Source: Shewanella kaireitica (GTDB taxonomy: Bacteria > Pseudomonadota > Gammaproteobacteria > Enterobacterales > Shewanellaceae). From it: DNA of 64,000 nt. Each line of letters begins with the position of its first letter. Positions within the stretch are counted from its first letter, which is position 1. The stretch covers positions 124,001-188,000 of the forward strand of contig NZ_JAKIKQ010000003.1 of the NCBI RefSeq assembly GCF_023284045.1, written 5' to 3'. The notes under the pieces are model-generated. The model saw nothing but the letters and a program-made list of their open reading frames with translations, did not search any database and was not told where the DNA came from. Made by a program: the position numbers and the translations under genes. Shown here one piece after another: positions 10,658 through 19,095 of the stretch.

Positions 10658-10889
10658 TCGCTTTTTCAACCTCAATAATATCTGCTAAATCGCGACGCAT
10701 GCATAACTTACTGCCTCGGATATCTAATTCTACGCCCGAGCCCATTGGTGCTCTGCGGATCAAAGAAAATCGAGTGTTGGGAGTGATCCCCATCGATAGG
10801 AGTTTGCGTTTAACAACGGCTGGTAGGTCAATTTGGCCTACTTGAGAAATTCTGGCGAAATCGCCCGGATTTAGTTCACTTAACTTCAT
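10650..10889 (-). CDS. feoA: ferrous iron transport protein FeoA
   Basis: 79 residues from ATG 10889 (MKLSELNPGDF). An in-frame GTG at 10901 would add four residues, but GGTGGG is well placed for the ATG. It is a small cytosolic SH3-like protein that modulates FeoB. Visible features are the N-terminal GDFARI and the RRAPMGSGVELDIRG core. It is first in the feoAB operon; no feoC follows. Its promoter must lie in the 440-bp divergent region shared with mtrD. Confidence 0.95.
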   Translation of the reverse strand: MKLSELNPGDFARISQVGQIDLPAVVKRKLLSMGITPNTRFSLIRRAPMGSGVELDIRGSKLCMRRDLADIIEVEKANG

Positions 10890-10950
10890 TGTGCATCCCA
10901 CCTAATTACAGGCCTCAACTTTCTTGAATTGATACTGATTCTAAAGGACT

Positions 10951-10980
10951 GTTGATCTCAATAACTTTACCTAGATCAAC
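10951..10980. promoter_or_regulatory. inverted repeat upstream of feoA
   Basis: Perfect 8-bp inverted repeat GTTGATCT ... AGATCAAC with a 14-nt spacer. The halves contain TTGAT/ATCAA, the FNR half-sites, but the spacing is not that of a single FNR box. It may be an operator for anaerobic control of feoAB; this is inference only. Confidence 0.35.
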
Positions 10981-10996
10981 ATTTCAGACTGTAAAC

Positions 10997-11015
10997 GATA
11001 ATAATTTTCAATTGT
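10997..11015. promoter_or_regulatory. weak Fur-box-like sequence
   Basis: GATAATAATTTTCAATTGT matches about 11 of 19 positions of the Fur consensus, in the feoA-mtrD divergent region. Iron control of feoAB is expected from known biology, but this match is marginal. Confidence 0.3.
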
Positions 11016-11149
11016 GTTCTCTATTATGTGACAAATCTCTCAACTAATAAATGACCTCAACCCAGATAAATTAGAAATGACTTATCACCCTTAAATATAA
11101 ATGGTTATTATTTACACTTAATTCAATTGAATAGCTCAGCCCAAGGTGG

Positions 11150-11165
11150 CGTGACGTAGATCACA
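11150..11165. promoter_or_regulatory. CRP site upstream of mtrD
   Basis: CGTGA-CGTAGA-TCACA matches 9 of 10 core positions of the TGTGA-N6-TCACA consensus. It lies 167 bp before the mtrD ATG. CRP is the known master regulator of anaerobic respiration in Shewanella, so activation of mtrDEF is the natural reading. Confidence 0.7.
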
Positions 11166-11331
11166 CTTTGACAATTACCCTTTAAAGATCAGCGATAAAA
11201 ATAGCTAACCCCACTTATTTGTTATGGGTTTGTCATGTTTTTGTTCTATTATTTTATGTTAGTAATTTACATAATTACTAATGTAACAATTCAAAAAAGA
11301 ACGCTTAGAAAGCGAATGGAATGGGAATGAC

Positions 11332-12297
11332 ATGATGAACAAGACCACAGGATGGTTCTCTACAAAGCTAGTGAACTTGCTAATGCTTACGACTATGGCA
11401 TTTTGCTTTAATGTCATGTCAGCCCCATGGGACGATCAACCACCTAAAGAGGTTGAAGCACTACTAGATAAAAAATTTGCTGAAGGAAAGTATTCATCTA
11501 AAGGTGCTGACACCTGCTTAATGTGTCACAGAAAAAGTCCTAAAGTGATGGCGCTATTCGACGGTGTTCACGGCAATTCCGATGTAAAAGGTTCACCAAT
11601 GGCAGATCTTCAATGCGAAGCATGCCACGGTCCACTAGGGTCACATAACCGCGGTGGTAAAGAGCCAATGATTACATTTGGTTCAAATTCACCCGTTCCC
11701 GCTGAAAAACAAAACAGTGTTTGTATGAGTTGTCACAACGATGATGAACGCATAGCTTGGAGCGGCAATCATCACGACAATGCTGATGTCAGTTGTGCCA
11801 ACTGTCATCAAGTTCACACTGGACACGACCCAATCGCTGATAGAGCAACTGAAGTTGCAGTATGTACTGATTGCCACACTCAGCAAAAAGCTGACATGAA
11901 TAAACGTTCTTCTCACCCATTAAAATGGCAACAGATGGTATGTAGTGACTGCCACAATCCACATGGCACGCTTGCAGATGCCAGCTTAAAGCAGATGAGC
12001 GTCAATGAAAATTGTTACTCATGCCATGCCGAAAAACGTGGTCCAAAATTATGGGAGCATGCGCCGGTTACAGAAGATTGTGCGTCTTGTCATAATCCAC
12101 ATGGCAGCGTCAACGAAGCGATGCTGATCAGTAAACCGCCTATGTTATGTCAACAATGTCACGCATCTGTTGGACACACCTCAAATGCCGTATTCGGTGG
12201 AAACCCCAACGCATTTAATGCGGGCCAAAGCTGTATGAACTGCCATTCACAAGTACATGGCTCTAACCATCCATCTGGCAAGCTGCTACAGCGCTAA
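11332..12297 (+). CDS. mtrD: periplasmic decaheme c-type cytochrome MtrD (MtrA family)
   Basis: 321 residues with an N-terminal signal peptide (about 1-31, ending MSAPW) and ten CxxCH haem motifs in order: CLMCH, CEACH, CMSCH, CANCH, CTDCH, CSDCH, CYSCH, CASCH, CQQCH, CMNCH. It closely resembles MtrA encoded at 26548 (shared [19 protein letters not shown] start and [11 protein letters not shown] end). MtrA-family proteins plug the MtrB-type barrel and carry electrons across the outer membrane. As first gene of mtrDEF next to a barrel and MtrF it is the MtrD paralog. Two adjacent ATGs (11332 and 11335) are possible starts. It sits downstream of a CRP-like site. Confidence 0.95.
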   Translation: MMNKTTGWFSTKLVNLLMLTTMAFCFNVMSAPWDDQPPKEVEALLDKKFAEGKYSSKGADTCLMCHRKSPKVMALFDGVHGNSDVKGSPMADLQCEACHGPLGSHNRGGKEPMITFGSNSPVPAEKQNSVCMSCHNDDERIAWSGNHHDNADVSCANCHQVHTGHDPIADRATEVAVCTDCHTQQKADMNKRSSHPLKWQQMVCSDCHNPHGTLADASLKQMSVNENCYSCHAEKRGPKLWEHAPVTEDCASCHNPHGSVNEAMLISKPPMLCQQCHASVGHTSNAVFGGNPNAFNAGQSCMNCHSQVHGSNHPSGKLLQR

Positions 12298-12309
12298 CAA
12301 GGAGTGGCA

Positions 12310-14433
12310 ATGATGAAAAGTATACAGTTCCATATCAATAAGCCGTTGCAGCTTTCTCTAATAGCGTTGGCTGTCAGCGCATCTATAACATCGGTGCATG
12401 CAACAGGTTACGGCGTCCAGAATGCCAACCGCGACAAAGCAAAAGTCGAAAAGTGGGAGTGCAAACGCTGCGTAACAACCTCAGGCTTTAATGGCAGTGT
12501 GGGCATAGGCGCCGCCTATAATGATGCTGGTGACATTCATTTTGGTAATACGACCGGAACTGATACAGACGGTGCAGTCGGGCATATAGAAGCTGACCTT
12601 AATTATCAATCAGAAAATGGTTATCAAACCACAATAACAGCAGACAAACTGGGGTATGACACTGGCAGCGCGGCAATAGAAACTGGCCGAAGAGGCCAAT
12701 ATTCCATCGCTTTAGGTTATCGAGGACTGGCGAACTACGACACCAATGCGGCGCTAACACCCTATATGAATAGTGGAGATCAGCTTTTTCTGCCCGATGA
12801 TTGGCAAGCAGGTGCAACCACGGGGCAAATGTCGAACCTAAATGACGACATTTCCGATACAGCGTTAAAAACTCAACGTGATAGGTTTTTATTAGAAGCT
12901 GACTATAAAGGTAGCTTCTACAAGGCTGATATTAATTACCAGCATGAAAAGCGTGAAGGTAAACGCACTTTTTCCGGTAATTTACTCACCAATAGTGCCA
13001 TGCTAGCCCAGCCTATTGATGATACAACCGATGAATTTGGTGCAAAAATCTACTTTAACGGTAAAGGTTGGTTAGTCGGCATAGACTCTTCTTTTAGCCA
13101 GTACAAGAATGACCATCAAGCCGTTAATTGGGAGTCAGCCTTTACACCCACATTTGGTGCAGCCTATGCAGGACAAAGTGCTGCAGCACCTGATAATAAA
13201 GCCTATCGAGTTGGCGCAAATGCACAACTGAATGGTAACGGTCATCAAGTGTTGATGAACTTAAGTGTTGCGAGCTTTACTCAAGATCAAGCTTTCCTAC
13301 CCGCAACGATAAATGGTCCCTCCCCCGCACTGCCAACCAGTAGCCTTGACGGTCAGGTTGATACCACCGACATGAAACTTAAATACTCTGGCCGACCTTT
13401 ACGAGGCTTAAGCGTAAGAGCGCGTTATGACTACTCAGATCGAGACAATAAAACAGCACTGAATGCCTATCCACAAGTCATCACCGATAGTTATTATGCA
13501 GGCACAGCTGTTAACCCAGAGTATGATCGTACTAAGCAGTTAGTCGATGTTGGCGCGAAATACCGTTTCAACCGCAGTATATACGTAGATGGCGGCTATC
13601 GTTATGACCATAACGACTATAGCGATTTAGACCGAGACTCTCTGCAGCAAAATAGCCTCTATGCAAAGCTAAACTACCGAATCTCTCCCGCTTGGTCTGC
13701 TTGGTTAAAAGCCGAAGCGAGTGATAGAACAGGAAGTACCTATAAAGCTGTAACGACGACATCAAGTCCAAGTAATCCATATTTAAGAAAGTCATACCTT
13801 GCAGATAGACAGCGTCAAGAATATAAACTTAACGTGGCCTACAGTGGCTCAGCTGCATTTTCTGCCAGTGCCAACTTGCATGCTAGCTATGACGATTATA
13901 ACGATACAGAAATTGGTTTAACTCGGGTTGATACCCAAGGCTACGATATATCAGCCAATTACATGATAAGCGAGAATTTCAATCTTAACGCCTACCTCAA
14001 CCAAGATTGGCGTGACAGTGACCAAGCTGGTAGCTCAAACTTTGGCTTAGCTAATTGGTATGCCAACACCGATGAGCAATCCACATTAGTCGGTGCAGGG
14101 TTAACTTACCAAAACTTGTTAGATAGCAAACTCAATCTTGGCCTAGATTACTCATACGCCGACGGGCAAAGCGATACCAATGTTATTCAAGGGATCACTT
14201 CTCCTTACGGTGATTACTTCTCCGAAAAACACAATATTAATGCCTTCGCTAAGTATCAGCTCGCTGAGAAAATGGCATTACGCTTTGATTGGATTTTCGA
14301 GAACTATAAAGACTCTGATTGGTTGAACCAAGGTTTATCCGTCGACTCAATCCCCAACGTGCTGACTTTTGGCGATTTAAGCCACGACTATAACGCTCAT
14401 TATTTTGGCCTGACATTTAGCTACCAAATGTAG
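12310..14433 (+). CDS. mtrE: outer membrane beta-barrel porin MtrE (MtrB family)
   Basis: 707 residues from the ATG at 12310, which is 5 nt after AAGGAG; a GTG at 12304 inside that ribosome-binding site is not likely. The signal peptide ends near SVHATG. The mature N-terminus has the MtrB-family CxxC signature, here WECKRC, followed by alternating aromatic/polar strands and a C-terminal HYFGLTFSYQM ending typical of a large barrel. MtrB-type barrels sheathe the MtrA-type cytochrome and dock the surface decaheme protein. The gene lies 12 bp after mtrD and 33 bp before mtrF. Confidence 0.94.
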   Translation: MMKSIQFHINKPLQLSLIALAVSASITSVHATGYGVQNANRDKAKVEKWECKRCVTTSGFNGSVGIGAAYNDAGDIHFGNTTGTDTDGAVGHIEADLNYQSENGYQTTITADKLGYDTGSAAIETGRRGQYSIALGYRGLANYDTNAALTPYMNSGDQLFLPDDWQAGATTGQMSNLNDDISDTALKTQRDRFLLEADYKGSFYKADINYQHEKREGKRTFSGNLLTNSAMLAQPIDDTTDEFGAKIYFNGKGWLVGIDSSFSQYKNDHQAVNWESAFTPTFGAAYAGQSAAAPDNKAYRVGANAQLNGNGHQVLMNLSVASFTQDQAFLPATINGPSPALPTSSLDGQVDTTDMKLKYSGRPLRGLSVRARYDYSDRDNKTALNAYPQVITDSYYAGTAVNPEYDRTKQLVDVGAKYRFNRSIYVDGGYRYDHNDYSDLDRDSLQQNSLYAKLNYRISPAWSAWLKAEASDRTGSTYKAVTTTSSPSNPYLRKSYLADRQRQEYKLNVAYSGSAAFSASANLHASYDDYNDTEIGLTRVDTQGYDISANYMISENFNLNAYLNQDWRDSDQAGSSNFGLANWYANTDEQSTLVGAGLTYQNLLDSKLNLGLDYSYADGQSDTNVIQGITSPYGDYFSEKHNINAFAKYQLAEKMALRFDWIFENYKDSDWLNQGLSVDSIPNVLTFGDLSHDYNAHYFGLTFSYQM

Positions 14434-14466
14434 CTCTGTCAATAAAAGGAATTCAAGGAAATAAAA

Positions 14467-16380
14467 ATGAAACTGATCACCCAATCACGACTTCATAAAA
14501 GTATTCCTCTAGGTCTAATCGCCATATTAGCCGCTTGTGGCGGCGACGACGGTTCACCCGGCAACCCAGGAGAACCGGGAGGACCGCCCGCGTCAGTGAT
14601 TACCGAGCTAAATATCACAGTCAAAGACGTAGCTTTCGATGCTGGTATTGCCACGGTTAATTACCGCATCACGAATGAGGAAGATGAGCCAGTAGTCGGT
14701 ATCCCTTCTGCAACTTACCTTGCGGCACAACTGCTACCTATGGGCTACACCAATGCAGGTAATGCGAGTCAATGGCAGTACTTTACCTCGGAGTCTTGTT
14801 CAGACGTTTGTGACGGCGAATTTGTCGACCATAAAAACGGTCAATATAGCTACACCTTCAGTGGTGCATTTGACGGCATGAATGACGTCAGCTTTATGCC
14901 AGGCGGCACCCAACGTGTGGTCATAAAAATTGGCGGCGATTCTCTACCCGATGGTACAGCACTGCCAATAACCAACCAACATTATGATTGGCAAGATAAA
15001 GGTGACACCCCTGCCTACACGCGAAACCTCATCGAGATGGAAACTTGTAACAGCTGTCACAGTGATCTCGCTTTCCATGGTAGTAAATACAACGAAGTTG
15101 AAACTTGTGTAACTTGTCATAACACCGATAAGGTCAGTAACCCAGATAATGTTTTTGCTCCTATGGTTCACGGCAAGCATTTAACTGGATTTCCAGGCTC
15201 ACTAGCAGATTGTCAAACATGTCATGCACCCGATGAGACATTGACTGAAAATATGAACTGGGCACGAGTGCCAACAATGGAAGCGTGTGGTAGTTGCCAC
15301 ACTGATATTGATTTCCCCGCCGGACAAGGACATCCGACTCAGCAAGACAACAGCAATTGTGTCGCATGCCATAACTCAGACTGGACCATGAGTGCCCATA
15401 GCCAAGCAGATACTGATGCGGTTCTTGGTCAATTTAGTGTTGAAATTGTCAGCGCATCTTTAAATGGCACAACGGTCGATTTAGCGGTGAGGTTATCTAA
15501 TCCAGCCACTAACGAGATCTATAGCGATAGCGCCGACAAGCTTAACTTTGTCAATGACCTTAGGGTTTATGCCAACTGGGGCGTAAGTGTTGATTATACA
15601 ACTCGAAGCGCTAAGTCTATTAAGTTACAAGATATAACGCCTATCTCTGGTAGTGATGGCATCTTTAATTATCAGATAACGGGCTTAACTGTTCCAGCTG
15701 AACTTGAGGATGACAAAGGTACCTTAGCTATCCAAGGTAAACTATGTAGTGATGACGATATGCTGGCAAATTGTGCAGATATAGACAATACCACTAACCT
15801 GAAATCTAGCCATCAATTCTTTAGTGCTTCTGCAATTACAGATGTGGGTCGCCGAGTTGTTGTGACGAATGAGACCTGTGGTAGCTGTCATGGTGACCAA
15901 GAGCTTAATTATCATGGCTCTCGTAATGATCTTGAAGGCCAATGCCAAGTTTGTCATAACCCTAACATGCAAGCTGAAGCGAGCGCTGCTAATCCGTCGG
16001 CATCAACAGCCGACTACAAGCACTTAGCTCACACTCTGCATGCAGGGTCACGTGAAAGCTACCCAGATATTAACTACCCAGCCAACATAGGTAACTGCGC
16101 CCAATGCCACACAGAAGATGCTTCGGGCGTGCTTACAGCAGCGCTGCCACTTAATAGTGCAGTGCAGCCATTAGCTTTTGACGACGGTAGTTTTACTAGC
16201 CCCACGTCAGCCATCTGTAGCGCCTGTCATACCAGTGACACATCTAAGAGTCATATGACCCAGCAAGGAGGTGTGTTTAACGGCACAGAAGCTGATGCAA
16301 CATCTGGCACAGAAAGTTGTGCCACGTGCCATGGTCAAGGTGCATCGGTCGATGTGTTGGCAGTTCACCCAATAAAATAA
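14467..16380 (+). CDS. mtrF: outer-membrane decaheme lipoprotein MtrF
   Basis: 637 residues, about the length I remember for MR-1 MtrF (639), and closely similar to it through ITNQHYDWQ, GHPTQQDNSNCVACH and the LAVHPIK end. The lipobox is ILAAC (Cys24), followed by a GxxG-rich linker. Ten haem motifs start near residue 194: CNSCH, CVTCH, CQTCH, CGSCH, CVACH, then, after the third domain, CGSCH, CQVCH, CAQCH, CSACH, CATCH. The CX8C disulfide of the MtrC/MtrF family is present as CSDDDMLANC. It is the terminal reductase at the cell surface for the MtrD-MtrE conduit. A terminator follows. Confidence 0.95.
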   Translation: MKLITQSRLHKSIPLGLIAILAACGGDDGSPGNPGEPGGPPASVITELNITVKDVAFDAGIATVNYRITNEEDEPVVGIPSATYLAAQLLPMGYTNAGNASQWQYFTSESCSDVCDGEFVDHKNGQYSYTFSGAFDGMNDVSFMPGGTQRVVIKIGGDSLPDGTALPITNQHYDWQDKGDTPAYTRNLIEMETCNSCHSDLAFHGSKYNEVETCVTCHNTDKVSNPDNVFAPMVHGKHLTGFPGSLADCQTCHAPDETLTENMNWARVPTMEACGSCHTDIDFPAGQGHPTQQDNSNCVACHNSDWTMSAHSQADTDAVLGQFSVEIVSASLNGTTVDLAVRLSNPATNEIYSDSADKLNFVNDLRVYANWGVSVDYTTRSAKSIKLQDITPISGSDGIFNYQITGLTVPAELEDDKGTLAIQGKLCSDDDMLANCADIDNTTNLKSSHQFFSASAITDVGRRVVVTNETCGSCHGDQELNYHGSRNDLEGQCQVCHNPNMQAEASAANPSASTADYKHLAHTLHAGSRESYPDINYPANIGNCAQCHTEDASGVLTAALPLNSAVQPLAFDDGSFTSPTSAICSACHTSDTSKSHMTQQGGVFNGTEADATSGTESCATCHGQGASVDVLAVHPIK

Positions 16381-16388
16381 TAATCATT

Positions 16389-16420
16389 AGCCCAATAACC
16401 TCCGTTATTGGGCTTTCAAT
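16389..16420 (+). terminator. terminator after mtrF
   Basis: Perfect 11-bp stem AGCCCAATAAC / GTTATTGGGCT with loop CTCC, followed by a short TTCAAT tail. The U-tract is poor, so read-through into the next cytochrome gene, which begins 20 bp later, is plausible. Confidence 0.65.
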
Positions 16421-16435
16421 GTTTAGTGATGAGAA

Positions 16436-18607
16436 ATGGAACGCAAAATTATGGAAATCAAAACTAGAAGCTCAAAATTCAGTTTGATTGCTCTCGCGAG
16501 TGCCGCTTTGTTATTTGGTTGTAGCGACGGTAATGACGGTGAAGATGGTAAAGATGGTGAAGTTGGTTTTTCAATTGCTCAAGCTAACGAGTTGAAAGCG
16601 TCCATCTCATCGGCCTCTGTGACTGAAGGTGTGATTGCAGTCGAGTTCACACTCGAAAATGCCAACGGCGTTGCAATCACCGATCTCGACACCTACCAAG
16701 CTGTCGACTGGATAGGTATGGGGATCGCGAAATTAATCCCTACTGAAGGCAAAGGTTATAAAACACCGCAATGGGTAAACTACATTAATAGTACTGTTGA
16801 ACCCGTCGCTGCTAACGTCCCACCAGGATACGAAGACAAAGCGGGTACACAGTTCCAGCCGGGGCTTGAATCTAGCTGTGCTCAGGAGTGTATAGAAAAT
16901 CTAAGCAGTGGTATGTACCGCTATACCTTCCAACTTAATTTAAATGACGTGCCTGAACTTGAGGGACTCGACTTAACCTTTGATGATAGTCTAACTCACC
17001 GAGTTACCATGGAGCTGAGAGCTGATGGTACGGCCAATAAACTCATCAATGCACATTACGACTTTTTACCCTCATCGGGTGAAATGGTCGCAGCAGATGC
17101 GACTCGTACAGTAGAGTTTTTAGAACAATCATGTTTACGTTGTCATAGTGACGATTATGACCACCCTTGGGCGTCAAAACTGTTATTCCACGGCGGCAGA
17201 CGTTTCGATATCGCTAATTGCCAAATGTGTCACACCAGTTACGCAGGAGATCCTGAAACCGGCGCACCAATCGACATGGGCTATATGGTACATAAAATCC
17301 ATAAGAGTGATTACTTGATGGTGGGTTATGGTGGCAGTATCCACGATTACTCCGAAGTGACCTTCCCTGCTGATATGTATGACTGCCGCGCATGCCATCA
17401 AGAAGGCGACACGAGTCCTGTTGACGCGTTTAACTTTAAGCACCATCGCGCATTAGCATGTGGTTCATGTCATTCAGACTCTACCGATCCTGAACAGATA
17501 AAAACCGATATGCACGACAGATATATCGAAACCACTGATTGTAGTACCTGCCATGCAGAAAAAGGCGAACCAGGCGCAGCGCACCACTTCACTGATGCAG
17601 TCGCTAAAGATAATGCTAAAGACAGCTACTCCGCAACGTTAGTACCAGGTTCAGTGTCAGTCGCGACGGGGATGATGACATTTGATGTGCAATTTGCAGA
17701 TTCTTCCTTAACGACTCCAGTGATGAGTCCTGATGCCGATAAGCGTATTACATTAAGCGCAATCTATTTTGGCTTTGGTAATGACATCGACTTTGGTTCA
17801 GGAACACAAAAAGTGGACCTCCTCGGTTTAACACCAACAGCAGTGAGTGATGGTATTTATCGATACACAACATCGACGTCAATTACAGCCGATACAAACC
17901 AAGCAGCTACAGGTGTTATTTCAACCAAAATGTGTGTTGATAGAGATACGCTAATGGGAGTGGCTTGTGGTACAGGTACCGACGAATCGAATAATCCTGC
18001 GGTGATCACCGGTGATTTGGTAGCATTCAACCTTAATGGTGATGACAGCGTGATGGCTAGACGAGTCGTGGTAAGTAACGATACTTGTGCAAATTGTCAC
18101 GACGAAAAGTTCATCGGCAAATTTGGTATAGGTTTCAAACACGGGGGCAGTTACAGTAACTTTGAAGGCGAGTGTCAGATGTGTCATAACCCGACTCGTT
18201 CAGGGGCTGACTCTAAGTCGATTCAAGACCATATTGACTTTAAAGTACGTATACATGCACATCATGCCAATAAGCGCTCGATGCAAGATCCAATTACCTT
18301 CCCAGAGCACTATGGTAACTGCGCTGTCTGTCATGATAAGGGTCAGCTTAAAATGGATGGACTTGGTGCGATGGTCGCTACACCCTCTACCGATGCAGTC
18401 TTAGGTATGGTTGAGTTCTCTCCTATCGCATCAACATGTGTGAGTTGTCATGGTACAAAAGACTCATTAATCTCACATATCCGCAGTAATGGCGGTGCAG
18501 CAAATGACACTCGCGGCACTTATGTTCCAGGAAGTGAATCTTGTGCAACCTGCCATGCTGAAGGTAAAACCAACGGTGTTGATTCGGTCCACCCTGTTGA
18601 ATGGTAG
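16436..18607 (+). CDS. omcA: OmcA-like outer-membrane decaheme c-type cytochrome lipoprotein
   Basis: 723 residues (718 if Met6 at 16451 is the start; neither has a strong RBS). The lipobox is LLFGC, followed by a GEDGKDGE linker. Ten CxxCH motifs: CLRCH, CQMCH, CRACH, CGSCH, CSTCH, CANCH, CQMCH, CAVCH, CVSCH, CATCH. It is the most OmcA-like of the three genes here: LLFHGGRRFDIANCQMCHTSYAGDPETG and the INAHYDF segment mirror MR-1 OmcA as I recall it. The family disulfide is CX10C (CVDRDTLMGVAC). It has no promoter region of its own (55 bp after mtrF), so it probably depends on read-through from mtrDEF. An UndA-type assignment (11 haems) was considered, but only ten are present. Confidence 0.85.
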   Translation: MERKIMEIKTRSSKFSLIALASAALLFGCSDGNDGEDGKDGEVGFSIAQANELKASISSASVTEGVIAVEFTLENANGVAITDLDTYQAVDWIGMGIAKLIPTEGKGYKTPQWVNYINSTVEPVAANVPPGYEDKAGTQFQPGLESSCAQECIENLSSGMYRYTFQLNLNDVPELEGLDLTFDDSLTHRVTMELRADGTANKLINAHYDFLPSSGEMVAADATRTVEFLEQSCLRCHSDDYDHPWASKLLFHGGRRFDIANCQMCHTSYAGDPETGAPIDMGYMVHKIHKSDYLMVGYGGSIHDYSEVTFPADMYDCRACHQEGDTSPVDAFNFKHHRALACGSCHSDSTDPEQIKTDMHDRYIETTDCSTCHAEKGEPGAAHHFTDAVAKDNAKDSYSATLVPGSVSVATGMMTFDVQFADSSLTTPVMSPDADKRITLSAIYFGFGNDIDFGSGTQKVDLLGLTPTAVSDGIYRYTTSTSITADTNQAATGVISTKMCVDRDTLMGVACGTGTDESNNPAVITGDLVAFNLNGDDSVMARRVVVSNDTCANCHDEKFIGKFGIGFKHGGSYSNFEGECQMCHNPTRSGADSKSIQDHIDFKVRIHAHHANKRSMQDPITFPEHYGNCAVCHDKGQLKMDGLGAMVATPSTDAVLGMVEFSPIASTCVSCHGTKDSLISHIRSNGGAANDTRGTYVPGSESCATCHAEGKTNGVDSVHPVEW

Positions 18608-18630
18608 TTGTTGAGCTATTTTTCTAAAAT

Positions 18631-18660
18631 AAAAGCGGCGTTAACACGCCGCTTTTTATT
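18631..18660 (+). terminator. terminator after the first omcA-like gene
   Basis: Perfect 11-bp stem AAAAGCGGCGT / ACGCCGCTTTT with loop TAAC and trailing T-rich tail, 24 bp after the stop codon. Confidence 0.9.
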
Positions 18661-18962
18661 TCGCCACAGAAATCGGGATAAAACCAACGCGCCACATACA
18701 AACCCGCAACACCAACACCACAACCCCTATCAACATGCAAACACTTGCCACATAACAGCTACAAGAGAGCCTACCAACACCTTTGAATACCCTGAATAAT
18801 TAATGATCTAAATCAATTTTAATCTCTAAATTTCGAATCAATTTCAGCCTCAATTAAGATAAGCCTTAGTTATATTAACCCAAGCTTAATAGAGCCTCCA
18901 CGCCACCGCCAAAGCCTTGTTTTACAAAGACTTATATTGGGTTGAGTTTTTAATATTCTCAA

Positions 18963-18978
18963 GTTGACTGGCATCACA
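18963..18978. promoter_or_regulatory. CRP-like site upstream of the second OmcA-family gene
   Basis: GTTGA-CTGGCA-TCACA matches 8 of 10 core CRP positions, 118 bp before the ATG at 19096. The rest of the 440-bp spacer (18661-19027) shows no gene; a short ORF from 18608 overlaps the terminator and has no coding character. Confidence 0.5.
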
Positions 18979-19027
18979 TATATCTTTGTCATTTTTTTTA
19001 GAACTACCTCTTTTGGGTAAGATCGTG

Positions 19028-19067
19028 GTGAGGAAGCTCCTCACGCTGTAAGAGGTAAAAACCTCAC
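19028..19067 (+). promoter_or_regulatory. structured leader with alternative hairpins
   Basis: GTGAGGA-AGC-TCCTCAC (19028-19044) is a 7-bp hairpin. GAGGT-AAAA-ACCTC (19052-19065) is a second one. The strand GTGAGG can pair either with CCTCAC at 19039-19044 or with CCTCAC at 19062-19067, so two mutually exclusive folds are possible about 30-70 nt before the start codon. Confidence 0.5.
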
Positions 19068-19095
19068 AGCAGATAAAAACTATGCAGGGAATAAA

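Noticed and set aside
16436..18607. UndA-type undecaheme cytochrome
   Set aside because: UndA has eleven haem sites. Only ten CxxCH motifs are present here, and landmarks match OmcA.
18608..18799. 63-residue ORF after the OmcA-like gene
   Set aside because: It runs straight through a strong terminator hairpin, is rich in His, Asn and Thr, and has no homology I recognise.
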